Part shown: piece by piece, positions 1 to 11,429 of the stretch
How the letters are laid out: every line of letters begins with the position of its first letter
How positions within the stretch are numbered: position 1 is the stretch's first letter
Assembly: GCA_944472135.2 (NCBI GenBank)
Contig: OX235262.1
Coordinates: 57,260,440 to 57,324,439, forward strand
DNA: 64,000 nt
Source: Trichobilharzia regenti
Lineage: Eukaryota; Platyhelminthes; Trematoda; Strigeidida; Schistosomatidae
Reading direction: 5' to 3'
Position numbers and translations under genes: made by a program
The notes under the pieces: generated by a model
The model's input: only the letters and a program-made list of their open reading frames with translations
The model's database searches: none
Told to the model about the DNA's origin: nothing

Positions 1-880
1 GCTCCTCACTTAGACGGCCCATGTTTTTAAATTCATGATCGTTTAACCTTTCCGGACTGTTCAGTATTTCTTGACTATTTGAGTTTTGACTAAATAAAAC
101 CTTAGTTGCACTGTTACATCCCTAATATGACCCAACCGAAGTTCTTTTATCGGAAGATGGACACTTCCTCCTTCCGAACCATTGTTCCAGGCCCCAACGT
201 TCGTTTGGAGCATCTCAACCAGCCAGAGGATCAAATGTGCCATCATCAACACGTGGCAGCTTAACGTCTTATAGATGTTCAAAGGCCCTTAACTATTCCT
301 TAGTAAGGTGTTGTTCCGTAGGTGTAGGTTATTGTGGGGTTGAGTACGCCTCGCCTACTTTTACTGACTCCTTTTCATCCACGAAACATGTCCTCAGAGC
401 CACTTAAACGCAATTGTGCTGTAAGACTCAGTTTACCACATTGAGCCTCGAGCCATTCTCCTTAAGGCCCAGCCTTTTAACGACCTTTTATAATACAAGG
501 GTCGTGTTTCATCCGCCATCCAAAAAGCATATGTTTTCTGAAACTATTTTGGGCAAAACAATTCGGTAGGTACTAGACAGGGATAGAGCCTCCTGGAATA
601 ATTCTTGTTCCCAAAAAGTGGTACTGAATTCACAGCCTTGTTACTGTTCTCCAAAAGTGGAAGGGTTTGATGGCAAAACTTGCATCTACCTACATTACAC
701 ACATTTCGTAAGGGGCAACATCTTAGGGTTTGACCTAACTTGATGCAAACATAACAAAAACTTAGCTGCCTAATAGTTTGCCCCCCTCTCGAAGCTCATT
801 TTGTTCATTTTGAGACATTCCGCTCACACTTTCTGTAACATTCATTATTTTCCTTGTTGAAAAATACAGGTATCATCGTG
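1..880 (-). pseudogene. BEL/Pao retrotransposon: zinc-knuckle and aspartic-protease region, degenerate
   Basis: Reading on minus, 755-664 gives a Cys/His-rich zinc-knuckle region (CYVC, then RCKFCH). It is followed at 529-497 by a retropepsin-like FLDGG active site, the A16/A17-type protease signature of BEL/Pao polyproteins. A TGA stop directly follows DGG. Further down, 282-61 continues in another frame with a protease-to-RT linker look (GAWNNGSEGG). Order and strand fit as the downstream part of the BEL gag at 4950-6239, from which it is separated by insertions. Frameshifts and stops show that it is dead. The family assignment rests on motif order, not on a database match. Confidence 0.6.
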
Positions 881-964
881 AAGGAGGTGGTCTTCTGATT
901 TTCCCCTTCTATTAATCACTCGACGAGTACATAACAGAAAAACGGCGGCGGGGATGGGATACTT

Positions 965-1775
965 ATGGATTCTTCTAAATTGGAATTACTATTTGAGCAA
1001 CAAATGTAATTAATGGAAACGCCCATAAACCAACAAACTGGTTCAGTTTCACCTTCAAGTAATCTGAATCATACCATGCTACCATCTGTCGACGGCATTG
1101 TGAGTAGTATTTCACAGTTCAATTATAATCCAGATGTGAATGTCACTTTTGACACATGGTATCAACGATATGAGGATTTATTCACAGTTGATCTAGCCTC
1201 ACAAGACGATACTTGGAAGGTACGATTATTATTACGTAAATTGGGTCTTGCAGAATACGAAAGGTACTGCAACCTAATTTTACCCCAAAAACCACGTGAC
1301 AAGTGTTTCGATGATACAATAAAGCTGCTGCGTGAACATTTCGGAGACCACTCCTCATTATTCAGCATACGTTATCGTTGCCTCAAGCTGACAATGAATG
1401 AAAATGATGATTTTCTTACTCACGTTGGCACAGTCAACCGAGAATGTGAGAGATTTCGACTCAGGTCCTTAACAGATGATCAATTCAAAGCCTTGATTCT
1501 CATATGCAGTCTTCAATCTCCTCGTTTCACAGATATTTGAACACGACTGCTCAATCAGCGTGAGAAAAATCCCAAATTAACTCCACATGACGTAGCTGAT
1601 GAATATCAACGACTCATTTATTTACAGAAACACACGCACCTGGTCGAATCAACAAACTCAAGAAGCTCTGACACTTGTGCATTACGAAAGAGCCAATATC
1701 ACTCTTCATCATCCAGTCCTGACCTACTTTCTCCTAATGTTCCACGTAAGCATACACATATTCGTCCAACCTCAC
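965..1775 (+). pseudogene. Gypsy-type LTR retrotransposon gag fragment
   Basis: The frame opens at ATG 965 (MDSSKLELLFEQQM) but meets TAA at 1007. It reopens at ATG 1013, runs to TGA 1538-1540, and continues in frame to about 1775 before a LINE tail. The protein shows the retrotransposon gag pattern: TFDTWYQRYEDLF near residue 46, WKVRLLLRKLG, then FDDTIKLLREHFGDH and a basic segment. Schistosome Ty3/Gypsy elements of the Boudicca/Saci kind have gag proteins of this form. No pol, LTR or primer site could be tied to it. It lies opposite in strand to the BEL element around it, so it is probably an insertion. Two nonsense codons make it a pseudogene. Confidence 0.65.
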
Positions 1776-1912
1776 AAAATAATAATATACAATGTAAATT
1801 TCAGAAAAACATATAAATCTACGAGAGAATATATGCCAATTTTACAGGCACGACCAAGTATGATATAATCTCAAACCGTATATTGTCTACAAGATAATAA
1901 TGTGCATTAAAA
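1775..1912 (-). mobile_element. Very short 5'-truncated LINE tail (CR1-like family)
   Basis: On minus this matches the terminal 130 bp of the element at 2388-4945: a CTTGTAGACAAT start, the GTGCCTGTAAAATTGGC module, then a TATTATTATT end. It cuts off the Gypsy gag at about 1775. It is evidence that the 3' end of the CR1-like element is mobile on its own as extreme 5' truncations. Confidence 0.5.
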
Positions 1913-2388
1913 AAGATGCGAAAACAACAAGTAAACACAATGAATCCAAAAACACCAATTGATGTGACACAACACACATATATACAAACAGTGCACATAA
2001 CCTCGCAGATCGTGTCTCGATGGAATTCCTTGGAAGAATCGCGCAGGAATTACACCAGTACGCCTGCAACCCCTCTCAGGTTGACGACTGTAAGTTGTGG
2101 AATGTCCGAACACGAACAAGATTAACCGACAATTACAATAATTGGAACTCATATAATTATTTAAAGCAAACATATGTACAATCACTACATCAAATGTTGT
2201 GGATTCATGCATGACGAACTATCCTTGAAGAACTGTAGGACTTACTGCAGTACGTCTACATTCCTTCTCAGGTTGTTGATCCAAGTGGAAGTCGTCCGGA
2301 AACAATCCATACCTTTTGCAACCGCATCTAACTTTAATTCTACTTCACGTTCAAGCTGTACAGATCCTCTGTTCAACTCAGCAGTAGT
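1912..2388 (-). mobile_element. BEL/Pao internal region, distal gag
   Basis: This stretch is paralogous, in the same orientation, to parts of 19755-20790 in the second BEL copy. Shared blocks include the AACACAATGAATCC region and the TTGAAGAACTGTAGGACTTA region. In the second copy this sequence runs straight on into gag at 20790. Here it stops at about 2388, where the 2.55-kb LINE copy begins, and resumes at about 4946. The reading frame is destroyed. Confidence 0.6.
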
Positions 2389-4945
2389 AATAATATTAAG
2401 AATAATAATTTTATTTTCATATAAACATAAATTTACATGAAAATGCATGCCATTTTTACAGGCACGATCAAGTATGTTATAATGTCAAATCTTAAATTGT
2501 CTACAAGTTAATAATGTTTCAACAGTTAAATATTTGATACATATATATAATTACACTCATTGTCTGAACCAGGCCGTATAGTTATTGAACTGTACAGTTG
2601 TCCTCCAGGTTGAGCGGGAAAACCGACCTCGTTTCGTTTTCATCCCGTGGTTGTAGGCATACGATAACCAACCAATATTGAGGTAAGTACAACTTTTACA
2701 AGGGATTGGAAGCTGTTTTTTAGAAAAGTTAAAGTGCTAAGGTGAGTCATTAAAGTGTAATAATAATAATTATAGTATATTCTCATTTTGTACATGAGAG
2801 ACGCCAGTTTACAGGCATCATCAATATGATAAATTACATATACGATTAGCAATCATAATTAATAATAATGTTTTAATAAAATACACATTTTTTCCTACTT
2901 GTGTAGGACACACCAAATATACAGGCATGGGTAAGCATTATTTAAATTTCATAAATTCGGTTTATGGTTAAGTTACATGGTTGCTGGCGTTTTTATCTTA
3001 GGTCTGTGAGAAAAATATGATAACCAGTCATTCAATTAAGCACGTCATGAAATATAGTAATATTAACTTCGCATTAACAAAAAAACCCAAGTAAGTTTTG
3101 GATGGATTAAAAATACTTGGGAAAAAATAAAGCTTGAAGTTATTCCACAATATGACAAGTCATTCAATGGAGCACATCATGAAATATAGGAATAAATAAA
3201 TAAATTTATTCTCATGATACAGTACATGAGGGACGCCAGTTTACAGGCATCAAATTGTTACAGAAATAGGATCATATTATTCAGTCACAATTTACAGTCG
3301 ATAGCAAAATATGTTTAACATATACACTGGAGATTATACGTACACTTGATAAATGTTAATCCGAATAGTATAAAACATCCTTTTCACTTATGTACAATCA
3401 TTTCTGTGCATAGTTGGAAAAATCCGCTAGATTTTCAGTGAGTGCAACACATCAGGAAATACAGAAGTATTGCCTTCGCATTAACAAAAAAACCAGGTCT
3501 TTGGTGGATGGGTTATAAGTGCCTGGGAAAAAAATAAAGCTTGAAGTCAATTTTCGTACAATACTTTGTTGTGTGCAGAAATAGATTAAGTGAGTGAAAT
3601 ATATCATTGATAAACACATTTATGTAGAAAGCAGAATGGGGAAGTAATTAATCCTTAGGCCGACAACGTTCATTTGCAATGTATAATAAAACCAATATAT
3701 TTCGTACTATCATGATGTCCACTTTTGGCTTTAATACAATTATTCTCAAGCCAGTTGTTTTTATTTCATGCCCTTTTTTCTATTTGGTGCACAACCGTAC
3801 CCTACAGAGAATAGGAATAGAATAAGTCGAATCAAACTCATAAAGAGCTATAAAATGTTAGGTTTAATGGAATATAATGAGGATCAAGTAAAGACGTTAT
3901 TAGAAAATAAGTGAGACAAGATATTTTGAAGTGGTATTTAAAGATCTGACGATGGATAGCAAGTTAATTTATAAGATGCCCCATAAATCTGTGCAGATCC
4001 CGCATGGTCGCATCTCAACAATAGGCTGAGCGAATGGTATATATTTAAAGGTAGAAGCATGATCTGTCAAGGCGTTCATTATTATCTTTTTCAAGATAAA
4101 GATATAAGCCCTCATAAAAATCATGAAAATCTCGAGCCTTCAAATTGCATTTGCCGTTCCTGCAGAATGGGGTGATTCACCTCAGTGACCACCACCATAT
4201 CTACTGATCAGCTAGCACCACCCTCCCTCCTTTTTTGATGTTAGGCTCTGAGACTATGATTATTATGGCTACCGCAAATATATTGCTTGGTACCAGACAT
4301 GTCCGTACCCCATATTCCATCTCCCTAGCTTTCTTAATGAGTGCTTCCAATAGGTCTCCACGTACATCTTTATGAACATATTATATATGTGTGCATGCAT
4401 CCTGATGAACAGATTACTTTATAAGAAGTCAAAAACTTAAAGAGTAAAACGAATAGGTATTGTGAATAGTGGAACAAGATTTAGCAGAACACTATAGTTA
4501 AGGATCAATTTAGGTAGTATGAACTGAAGGTAAGGTCGGTTGGTAGGACTTAGTGTACTTATATATAGTAAACATCTGACATTGCAAAGTAACGTGTCTA
4601 GACATATTATAAAAAGATATTAACGAGAACCAACAAAATTTTAGCATTTGGTTAACAATACTGCAGTGTGTGTATACTGAAGAATGGTAGTTAGTCTACA
4701 GGAACCCGCAGAGTAATTTGATCTATATATGATGAGAGTTTAATTAATGTTATAATTCGTATTATCAAATAATATACCAGGCTCAATAATTGAGTGTTAT
4801 AAGGGAAACAAGCGTGGTAAAGCAAGAGAACATGTGATGCATTAATATTTTAAGTGTTTTAATAACCATCTAATTTAAGAATTGAACATGCATGATTAAT
4901 AAGTATTATATTAGTATATACATATGTAAAACGTTGAAGGTGTGG
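2388..4945 (-). mobile_element. 5'-truncated copy of CR1-like LINE 3' region inside BEL gag
   Basis: This 2.55-kb block is a near-identical inverted copy of 13335-15870. Comparison with the uninterrupted BEL copy at 20720-20800 places the insertion between CAGCAGTAGTA and CATCATGGTC. On minus it ends in TATATGAAAATAAAATTATTATT, an ATT-type LINE tail. No long reading frame is present; only the non-coding 3' part of the element was copied, as expected of 5'-truncated target-primed reverse transcription. Tail-like modules with the core GCCTGTAAA recur inside it at about 2450, 2815, 2925 and 3240. Confidence 0.75.
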
Positions 4946-6239
4946 ATGCATATCCCTTATCTCATCATGGTCAACCAAAGACACATGTGAAGTATCATGA
5001 TCATTATCATGAATATTCACTTTACCGTCGTCTATCTGGTCGACTTCATCGTTTTCAAACTCTTCATTAACAGTAGTAGACGATTAGGGTTCTTCCTCAC
5101 AAACCCTTACAGGTTCTATACCTACACTCTGACTATTAATACCTTGTAAACTTGTGGAGTCAGAACTGCACTCTGAAGCTGTGACACTCTATTCAACAAT
5201 GGCTTACCAGTTGTAACTACAGACTTCTTGACCGCACCGTTATCGTCACACAATTCGGAGTCAGACTGGATTTCACATTTAGCTTATCACTGAACTTGCT
5301 CACTTATTCACAGTTCACTTCTGTATGCACCTCTTGCAAACGTGTAAAACACAACCGTGTTTGTCTTGCATCTTGCAACTTATCTGTTGAGGATGTACTG
5401 CGAAAACCTGTTACACTCATTAGGTCTATATGCATTACTATACATCATGGAGCCTTCTCGATATCCACCTCTCTGAGGCCTACTCGTCATCAATGATTGC
5501 ATTTTGCTCTCAGACTGCTCTATTCTAGGAGTGAGATTCAATATACTGGCAAACTTGCTCATAGATTGATTGACGCTATCTTTTACTAGTTTCAGGATAT
5601 CATCAAACTTTGGCTCGATACCCTCATCTCCATACGCGAGCTTATCTTCACCCACTTCCTTTGCAGTCGAGTAGGTAGGCGTCTCGCTATTACTTCTAGG
5701 ATAATACTCGAGTTGAGGTCACTCGTGCAGTTCATCAAAATCAATGCGTTCCTGTGAGTCAAAAGATTGCCCGAAAACTCAGTGAGTGCCTTGGAGTCAT
5801 TTTGCAATTGACCACCATTACCCTTAACAGCTTTGAATAATTTCCCTACAATCATCGAAGATCTTCCGAATCTCTGACGCAGTATACTCATAGCCTCAGA
5901 GTATCCCTCATTAGGGGGCATGAGCTTACAGCACTGTATAGGTCTTGAAGCAACTCCAGTGCAGTGCCTCATCAAATGCATCAACTTCATTTCATCATTT
6001 AATAAAAAACTACTCAGCATGATCTGAAACCCCCTTGCAAATTGTAAATAGTCAGCGGGGTTTCCATCGAAACACCGAGGTTCAAATTTAGGCCTATTAT
6101 CCCTAGACGGCGAAGCATGAACAACAGACTCATCATGCTGAGCATCATACATATCATTAAAATTATCAAGCAACTCAGCATCACTTACTTTCCTGCTTGC
6201 TTCGAGGACCCTCCGTCCCTTCTTTGACCAAGGCATCAC
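4946..6239 (-). pseudogene. gag: BEL/Pao gag (left copy)
   Basis: From ATG 6239 the minus frame gives about 200 residues of BEL-type gag: a lead with KGRRVLEAS, then KFEPRCFDGNPADYLQFA near residue 50, MKLMHLMRHCTG, and ALTEFSGNLLTHRNAL. This is the pattern of the gag N-terminal domain in Pao/BEL elements, which packages element RNA. A frameshift near 5655 moves the reading to a second frame (DILKLVKDSVNQSMSKF). Near 5300-5350 lies a CCHC-like zinc knuckle whose second Cys codon is CGT (Arg). About 85-90% of the sequence agrees with the second copy at 20790-22230. The LTR remnant at 6365-6440 lies just upstream. Confidence 0.75.
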
Positions 6240-6364
6240 TGAACTTGACGGAAACTCCAGAAACCTTCCAGATAATACCTTTCCAAAGAAGACTAGAAGG
6301 CGCCAGGAAAGACGAACGGAAACTATCCAAACACTATCAGAAACTCAGCCAACTCTCATAAACT

Positions 6365-6440
6365 GTCAATGTCGAACTCTTGCTACGCTGGACCTCACGC
6401 TGTCCCTCGAAGTGTTTCAGAAACACTTCTTATTAACAAA
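6365..6440 (-). mobile_element. Remnant of BEL 5' LTR and leader next to gag
   Basis: On minus this matches the last 60-70 bp of the LTRs at 6469-6800 and 6833-7170 (AGTGTTTCTGAAA, then GGTCCAGCGTAGCAAG). The same LTR-to-leader junction follows (CATTGACAGTTTATGAGAG here, GCATTAACGGTTTATGAGACG at 19520). It lies about 130 bp upstream of the gag start, which assigns all five LTRs of this family in the window to the BEL element. The 5' part of the LTR is missing. Confidence 0.6.
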
Positions 6441-6468
6441 CTCGATTGATCCCTTTTTTGCCGGGGGT

Positions 6469-6800
6469 TGTCAACGTAGATGAAGATTAAACGATCAATT
6501 CATGGTTGTTTGCTCAAAACCAACTTCCCAAATTTTCGCGGAGGCATCCATCAGCCAGTCATCGTCTCATCGGTCGCTGTTCAGAAAGAAGTCAGACCAA
6601 AACTGTTAGAAGTAATATTGTGATTTATTATTGTAATATTTGTTCATAGACCTTAGTTGTAAAGCTTAGTTGTACAATGGCTATGTGTTGGTGTTAGAAT
6701 AAAGAATTCTCGAGCCGCCAATCTGTGTTCTGGTTTTTGAGTCGGTTCGTACTAAGCGTTTCTGAGAAGCTGCGAGGATCATCGTAGCAAGAACTGGGCA
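6469..6800 (+). mobile_element. BEL LTR (copy A)
   Basis: A 332-bp LTR running TG to CA, with an internal AATAAA (AGAATAAAGAATTC, near 6698). It is preceded by a G-rich polypurine-like GCCGGGGG and followed by the leader TTAACGGTTTACGAGACG. It is paired tail to tail with the LTR at 6833-7170 across a 32-bp spacer. An inverted copy lies at 18471-18802. Confidence 0.65.
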
Positions 6801-6832
6801 TTAACGGTTTACGAGACGAGACTGACCCTCAG

Positions 6833-7170
6833 TGTCCAGCCTTTGCTACGCTGGACCTCATGCTGTCCCCCGGAAGCTTTCAGAAACCCTTTGTACTAAT
6901 CAACGCGAAAACCAAAACACAGATTGGCGACTCAAGGATCCTTTATTCTTACGCCAACATATAACCAACAATAATGTTATTACAGAAGGTCCGAGAATAA
7001 ATGTTATTACAATAAATCACGATATTACTTCTGATAGTTTTTATTCTTCCTCTGAACAGCGAGCGATGGGACGATGACTGCCGTATTGATGACTTCCGCG
7101 AGAAATATGGAGGAGTTGGGGTTGAGCAAACAACCATGAACTGATAGTTGAATCTTCATCTACACTGGCA
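6833..7170 (-). mobile_element. BEL LTR (copy B), tail to tail with copy A
   Basis: A 338-bp LTR in minus orientation, diverged from copy A but collinear with it: a TGTTTGCTCAA block, the CGCTGTTCAGA block, AATAAAGGATCC, and a GTAGCAAAGGCTGGACA end. The counterpart at 18101-18438 is nearly identical to it. The short plus-strand open frame here is an artefact of the LTR sequence. Confidence 0.65.
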
Positions 7171-7540
7171 AGTATACTGCTCGATTTTCTTTATTTTCAT
7201 TGCTAAATTTTAGATTTAAATGACCAACCATGTTACCTTTTTTCATCCATATGTAACAATTAAAACAGCGACGATATGTGAAAAGCTTTTTCAAGCCTAA
7301 AGTGTTCCAAAATAAAGGTTATAACATTCCGCACAGTAATGTATCCATGTTTTACGCATTATTATCACAACTTTTTGGGTCCAAAATCCTTCCGACCAGA
7401 AGTACGTGATTATAGGAACCACTTCATAATTATAACCAATCACGTATGACTGGTATATTGACTCAAAAATTGATGTTCTAGTGTGTCATTTAGACTTGTC
7501 ATTATAATAACCATTATTATTATACAGGAAAAACGCCTAC
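7171..7540. other. No gene seen
   Basis: AT-rich DNA between the LTR pair and the RTE 3' end. No coding frame or recognised repeat. Confidence 0.5.
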
Positions 7541-7778
7541 CAACACTGAAATTTTGTGGTGATTAGACAACCTATCCTACTATTATTATTATTATTTAAA
7601 CGCATAAAAAACTTGGTACAATATGGCACCAAGAAAGATGCGCCACACAATAATAATAAAACAACATAGATCAAAAAAAGGAAGGAAGGAAAAGAAAAAA
7701 TATATATAAGTAGAGAACGGATAAAGAACTTCATCTGGAAGGAAAACAGTCATGCTTAACAAGTTCAAACAGTGTTCG
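7540..7778 (-). mobile_element. RTE-B 3' untranslated region and tail
   Basis: This follows the RTE-B stop codon on minus: a purine-rich stretch (7670-7700), then an AAT-repeat tail at about 7575-7597, typical of RTE-clade LINEs, which end in short repeats rather than long poly(A). Confidence 0.5.
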
Positions 7779-10052
7779 TTAGCTATCATCGGGAAGGGAA
7801 GAAAGAAGGAAATCACAACACATTCGCCACTGATTACGATTCTTGGCCATATCCGATAACGTTTCGAGCCATCGATTTGAGCTATCTCTCGGACCCCAAC
7901 CAGGGAGTCGTGACACACCAACCGATGCTAATCTAGCACAAAAATCCTTCATCCCACGACGCCACGTCATGGACTGACCACCTCTCCGCCTTTTCCATCC
8001 CGTCCCAGGGCTAGCGAACAGAGACCTGTACGGAAGCCTCTGGGGTGACATTCGGAGCACATGTCCAAGCCACCGGAGCCGGTGTTTCCAGATGACGACA
8101 TTCAATGAATAGTGATCTCCACTTTGTTCAAACACACGCCGCCGAACCTCAGAATTACTCACGCGATGATGCCATCGAACGCAAGCAATCCTGCGGAGAC
8201 AGCGGTGATCGAACACGCAGAGTCGCCGCACATCCTCAGCTCGGAGAGGCCAGGTTTCACAGGCGTAGAGCAGCGCAGCCCGCACCGAAGCATTGTATAC
8301 CCGACCTTTGACAGCCAGGCTAACGTCGCGACGGCGCCATAGGTGGCTCAAGTTGATGTATGCCACCCTAGCCTTCATTATACGGTTGGAAATCTCATCC
8401 GTCACCCCTCCGCCAGCACTCACACAACTACCCAGGTACACAAACTTATCAACAACTTCAAGCGGTTCACCCGCAAGAGTGAGTGCAGGTACAGGCTCCT
8501 GCCAATCTTGTAACAGTACTTTGCACTTAGACGGCGCAAAGCACATACCATACTTACAGACACTGATCGCCAACTGATTAAGTGCGATTTGGGCAGCCTG
8601 CATGCTATCGCACAGTAAGACGATATCGTCTGCATACTCGAGGTCGAAAAGTCTATCTCCAGGTAGCAGATCTACACCACCTTCACGCACATCCTTCAGA
8701 GCTGACTCCAGAATGTCATCGATGGCAAAGTTAAAGAGAAACGGAGAGATTGGGCAACCCTGTCTAACCCCACTGTTGGTTGGGAACAGTGGTGATAGTT
8801 GGTTGTATGCCCTCACTCTACCTGAGGTGTTTCTGTATAGGGCTTTCAGGATGTTAACAAATTTCTCAGGTACACCTCTCTCTAACAGACAGTTCCAGAG
8901 CACAGTTCTGTCCAACGAATCGAAGGCAGCCCTAATATCAAGAAACACAACGATCGTTGGCCTGCAATACGTGTGGCGGTGTTCCAACAACTGACGAAGG
9001 GTGAACACCTGATCAATGCATCCACGACCTGAACGAAACCCAGCCTGCTCTTCGCGAATCAATCCTTCACGTATTTTGCACAGTCTGCGAAGCAAGACAG
9101 CAGCCAATATTTTAGACGCGACTGGTAACAGACTGATACCCCTATGATTGTCACACGAATTACGTCGACCCTTTTTAAAGATGGGGACGATAATGGCTTC
9201 GTTCCACATTGATGGTACACTCTCTGTCTCCCACACCTTCCTGAACAACCCAGTTAGAGCCATTGTGAGAGTCTCGCCACCATCTTTAAAAAGAGCCGGG
9301 GGTAATTTGTCTGGGCCGGGCGCCTTATGGCGTTTCAGAACTTGGAGTTCCTTACGGACCTCCGCTTCGGTGGGTGGGTCGGTACTAACCGACCAAGGAG
9401 CACTCGGGCTAATGATAGTAGACACTGAAGCTGGTGGCCAGCTGAACTGCTTCCCGAAGTGCTCTGCCCAGCGTTCCAGGCGTCTTTTCAGGCTGGTAAT
9501 TGGAGTGCCATCTGCCTCACAGACCGTCTCGCTGACACCTTGTTTCTTGCTGCCGGTGGCTCGTATGAGTTGGAACAGCTTCCGACTGTTGCCAGATGCA
9601 GCAGCTGACTCCATCTCACACGCACGTTCTGACCACCAGGCTTCGCGGTCCTTACGTAAACACTGTCTAATCTTGCGCGTGAGCGCCTTTCGCTGATTGT
9701 TGTATTCGCTGCCAGCCGGAATGGACCGGCGTTCATCCATGAGTTGCAAGGAACTCGCAGAAACCCAGTGGTTGTTAGCGGAGCATTCTTTCAAGCCGCA
9801 AGCGGCTACACTCGCCTTTTGCATGGCACCTTGCACATGAAGCCAATGTTCATCTATACTACTTGGGGGGTTGCTGGCAAGCATTGTTTTTAACTCATTC
9901 TGATATTTCAAAGAAGTAGCAGGTGCTACTAGTTTGCTCACATCAACGCTTAGACTACGGCTTTTACGAACCCCACCAAATCGCAAGACGAACTTGGCAC
10001 ACACTAACGCATGATCGGAGTCCAGGCATGTGCTCCAGAAGGAGCGACAGTC
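7779..10052 (-). CDS. RTE-clade LINE reverse transcriptase ORF, 5'-truncated (RTE-B)
   Basis: This is the longest intact frame in the window, about 757 codons, open from a stop at 10053-10055 to the terminator at 7779. It begins with the last motif of an apurinic-type endonuclease (SDHALVCAKF at 10022), so the endonuclease is almost wholly lost. The RT follows: KAPGPDKLP near residue 225 counted from 10004, GFRSGRGCIDQVF, LDIRAAFDSLDR near 353, GVRQGCPISPFLFN, and the catalytic YADD at about 8625-8636. The C-terminus has the RTE signatures FDHRCLRRI and RLRWLGHVLRM. It acts in target-primed reverse transcription. No ATG suits the true start. The frame is uninterrupted, so insertion was recent, but it could not supply its own endonuclease. 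Relatives: 43195-44960 and 50118-50590. Confidence 0.85.
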   Translation of the reverse strand, partial: DCRSFWSTCLDSDHALVCAKFVLRFGGVRKSRSLSVDVSKLVAPATSLKYQNELKTMLASNPPSSIDEHWLHVQGAMQKASVAACGLKECSANNHWVSASSLQLMDERRSIPAGSEYNNQRKALTRKIRQCLRKDREAWWSERACEMESAAASGNSRKLFQLIRATGSKKQGVSETVCEADGTPITSLKRRLERWAEHFGKQFSWPPASVSTIISPSAPWSVSTDPPTEAEVRKELQVLKRHKAPGPDKLPPALFKDGGETLTMALTGLFRKVWETESVPSMWNEAIIVPIFKKGRRNSCDNHRGISLLPVASKILAAVLLRRLCKIREGLIREEQAGFRSGRGCIDQVFTLRQLLEHRHTYCRPTIVVFLDIRAAFDSLDRTVLWNCLLERGVPEKFVNILKALYRNTSGRVRAYNQLSPLFPTNSGVRQGCPISPFLFNFAIDDILESALKDVREGGVDLLPGDRLFDLEYADDIVLLCDSMQAAQIALNQLAISVCKYGMCFAPSKCKVLLQDWQEPVPALTLAGEPLEVVDKFVYLGSCVSAGGGVTDEISNRIMKARVAYINLSHLWRRRDVSLAVKGRVYNASVRAALLYACETWPLRAEDVRRLCVFDHRCLRRIACVRWHHRVSNSEVRRRVFEQSGDHYSLNVVIWKHRLRWLGHVLRMSPQRLPYRSLFASPGTGWKRRRGGQSMTWRRGMKDFCARLASVGVSRLPGWGPRDSSNRWLETLSDMAKNRNQWRMCCDFLLSSLPDDS

Positions 10053-10055
10053 TTA

Positions 10056-11400
10056 TCCTACTAGCCATCTGTGACGCGCATTTCCAGCATCGCTCTCAAT
10101 GCTCCTAAAAACGTGATTTCTGGTGGAGAATATGCATACCACCGTTACAATAATCTTTTAAGTTTTACTGTTCTTATTGTGCACATAAATTTGAAAAGCA
10201 CAAGAAATGATCTCCTGTATCAATAATGAATGTGTTATATTATCGAATCCCACATTGTTGATACTTGCAAACTGACGTCTCTCGTATACAGAGAATTGAG
10301 AATAATTGTTATCATTATTATTACAAATTTTTCACTGTCATACCCCTGATAAAGTGTCACTTTATCTGTGGCGTGTTTTAAGATTGTTTATTCACGGTAC
10401 TCCATGAAGATACCGCCAGAATGGGGCCTCATTGACTACCCACTGTGCAACATTCGTCTGGTGGTACATGGTATCGTTGAACTTGAATAACATATTCTCA
10501 ATGCGCGTAAGTGGGAGGCATTTGAACTCCTCGGTGGCTCAAAACCATAGTAGACCCAAGACGGGTTGATGACCTTGATGAACTTATGTACAGAAATTGG
10601 TTTAACCTGACTACGAGGACTCCTGTGAGAAACTGGGAGGTTTTCATGGAATATGCAAGGATATTATCCTATGTAACCATTTTTAGAGTTGCATTATGTG
10701 TATATAGACGTTTATTTCAAATTACGCACATTTACTTCCGACACATCTGATTAGTCACTACAGGTCTTTACTAAGTAGTTTCGTTTCGGGTTGCCATAGT
10801 GTAGAGTCACTCACCTTTTCACGTAAAGGAATCAATTTGAAAGGCTGAAAGATAGTCCTTATAGTTTATTTGAAAAGGATATCTGTAAATAATGAGGACG
10901 ATATCGTGAATTTTCTCGGAAACGTTCAGACTTTCCGAATTCTGAGCTGATCTGAAGCTGCCTTTTAGAAATACGAGTCAGTTTGAGGAGCATAGATGAA
11001 CCAGTTGGTGTTATTAATGAAGCAACGGCTATCGGTGGAATGCACTCTGCGTAGTCTTGTATGCGGTTAGATATTGAAAAGTTAAGCATGTCCTCGTGAG
11101 GGCGGTACTTGTTATAATTATTTGTGACCGGATCACAGGAAACCAACCAGCAACACAGAGAGGGGTGAATTTAGGAATTTGTATTTGGCGGAATTATTTA
11201 TACTTCATATCATATATGTTAACAGACAACGGTAAGTATTTAAAAAATACAGTGATAGGTATTATCAATCACCACAGTACCCTTACGTTATGTGTTGTTT
11301 TGGAATGGCCAATTAACCAATTTTGATAATTAGTTACCATTAAGTCGTAGAACAGCTCTTGTCATTTTATCCGATCATCTCATTCAAAGCTGTAGTATTG
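10056..11400. other. No gene recognised
   Basis: AT-rich DNA. A 95-codon minus frame at 10859-11146 has no recognisable motif and no codon bias, and I do not call it. The first 60 bases may be further decayed endonuclease of the RTE-B copy. Confidence 0.45.
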
Positions 11401-11429
11401 GTTTATTAAATGAACAGCTTTCGCTTCTC

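Noticed and set aside
9148..9696. 182-codon plus-strand frame
   Set aside because: Antisense to the RTE-B ORF; no domain, and the RT reading on minus explains the openness.
10859..11146. 95-codon minus frame as a host gene
   Set aside because: No motif, no splice or promoter signs, no similarity to anything else in the window.
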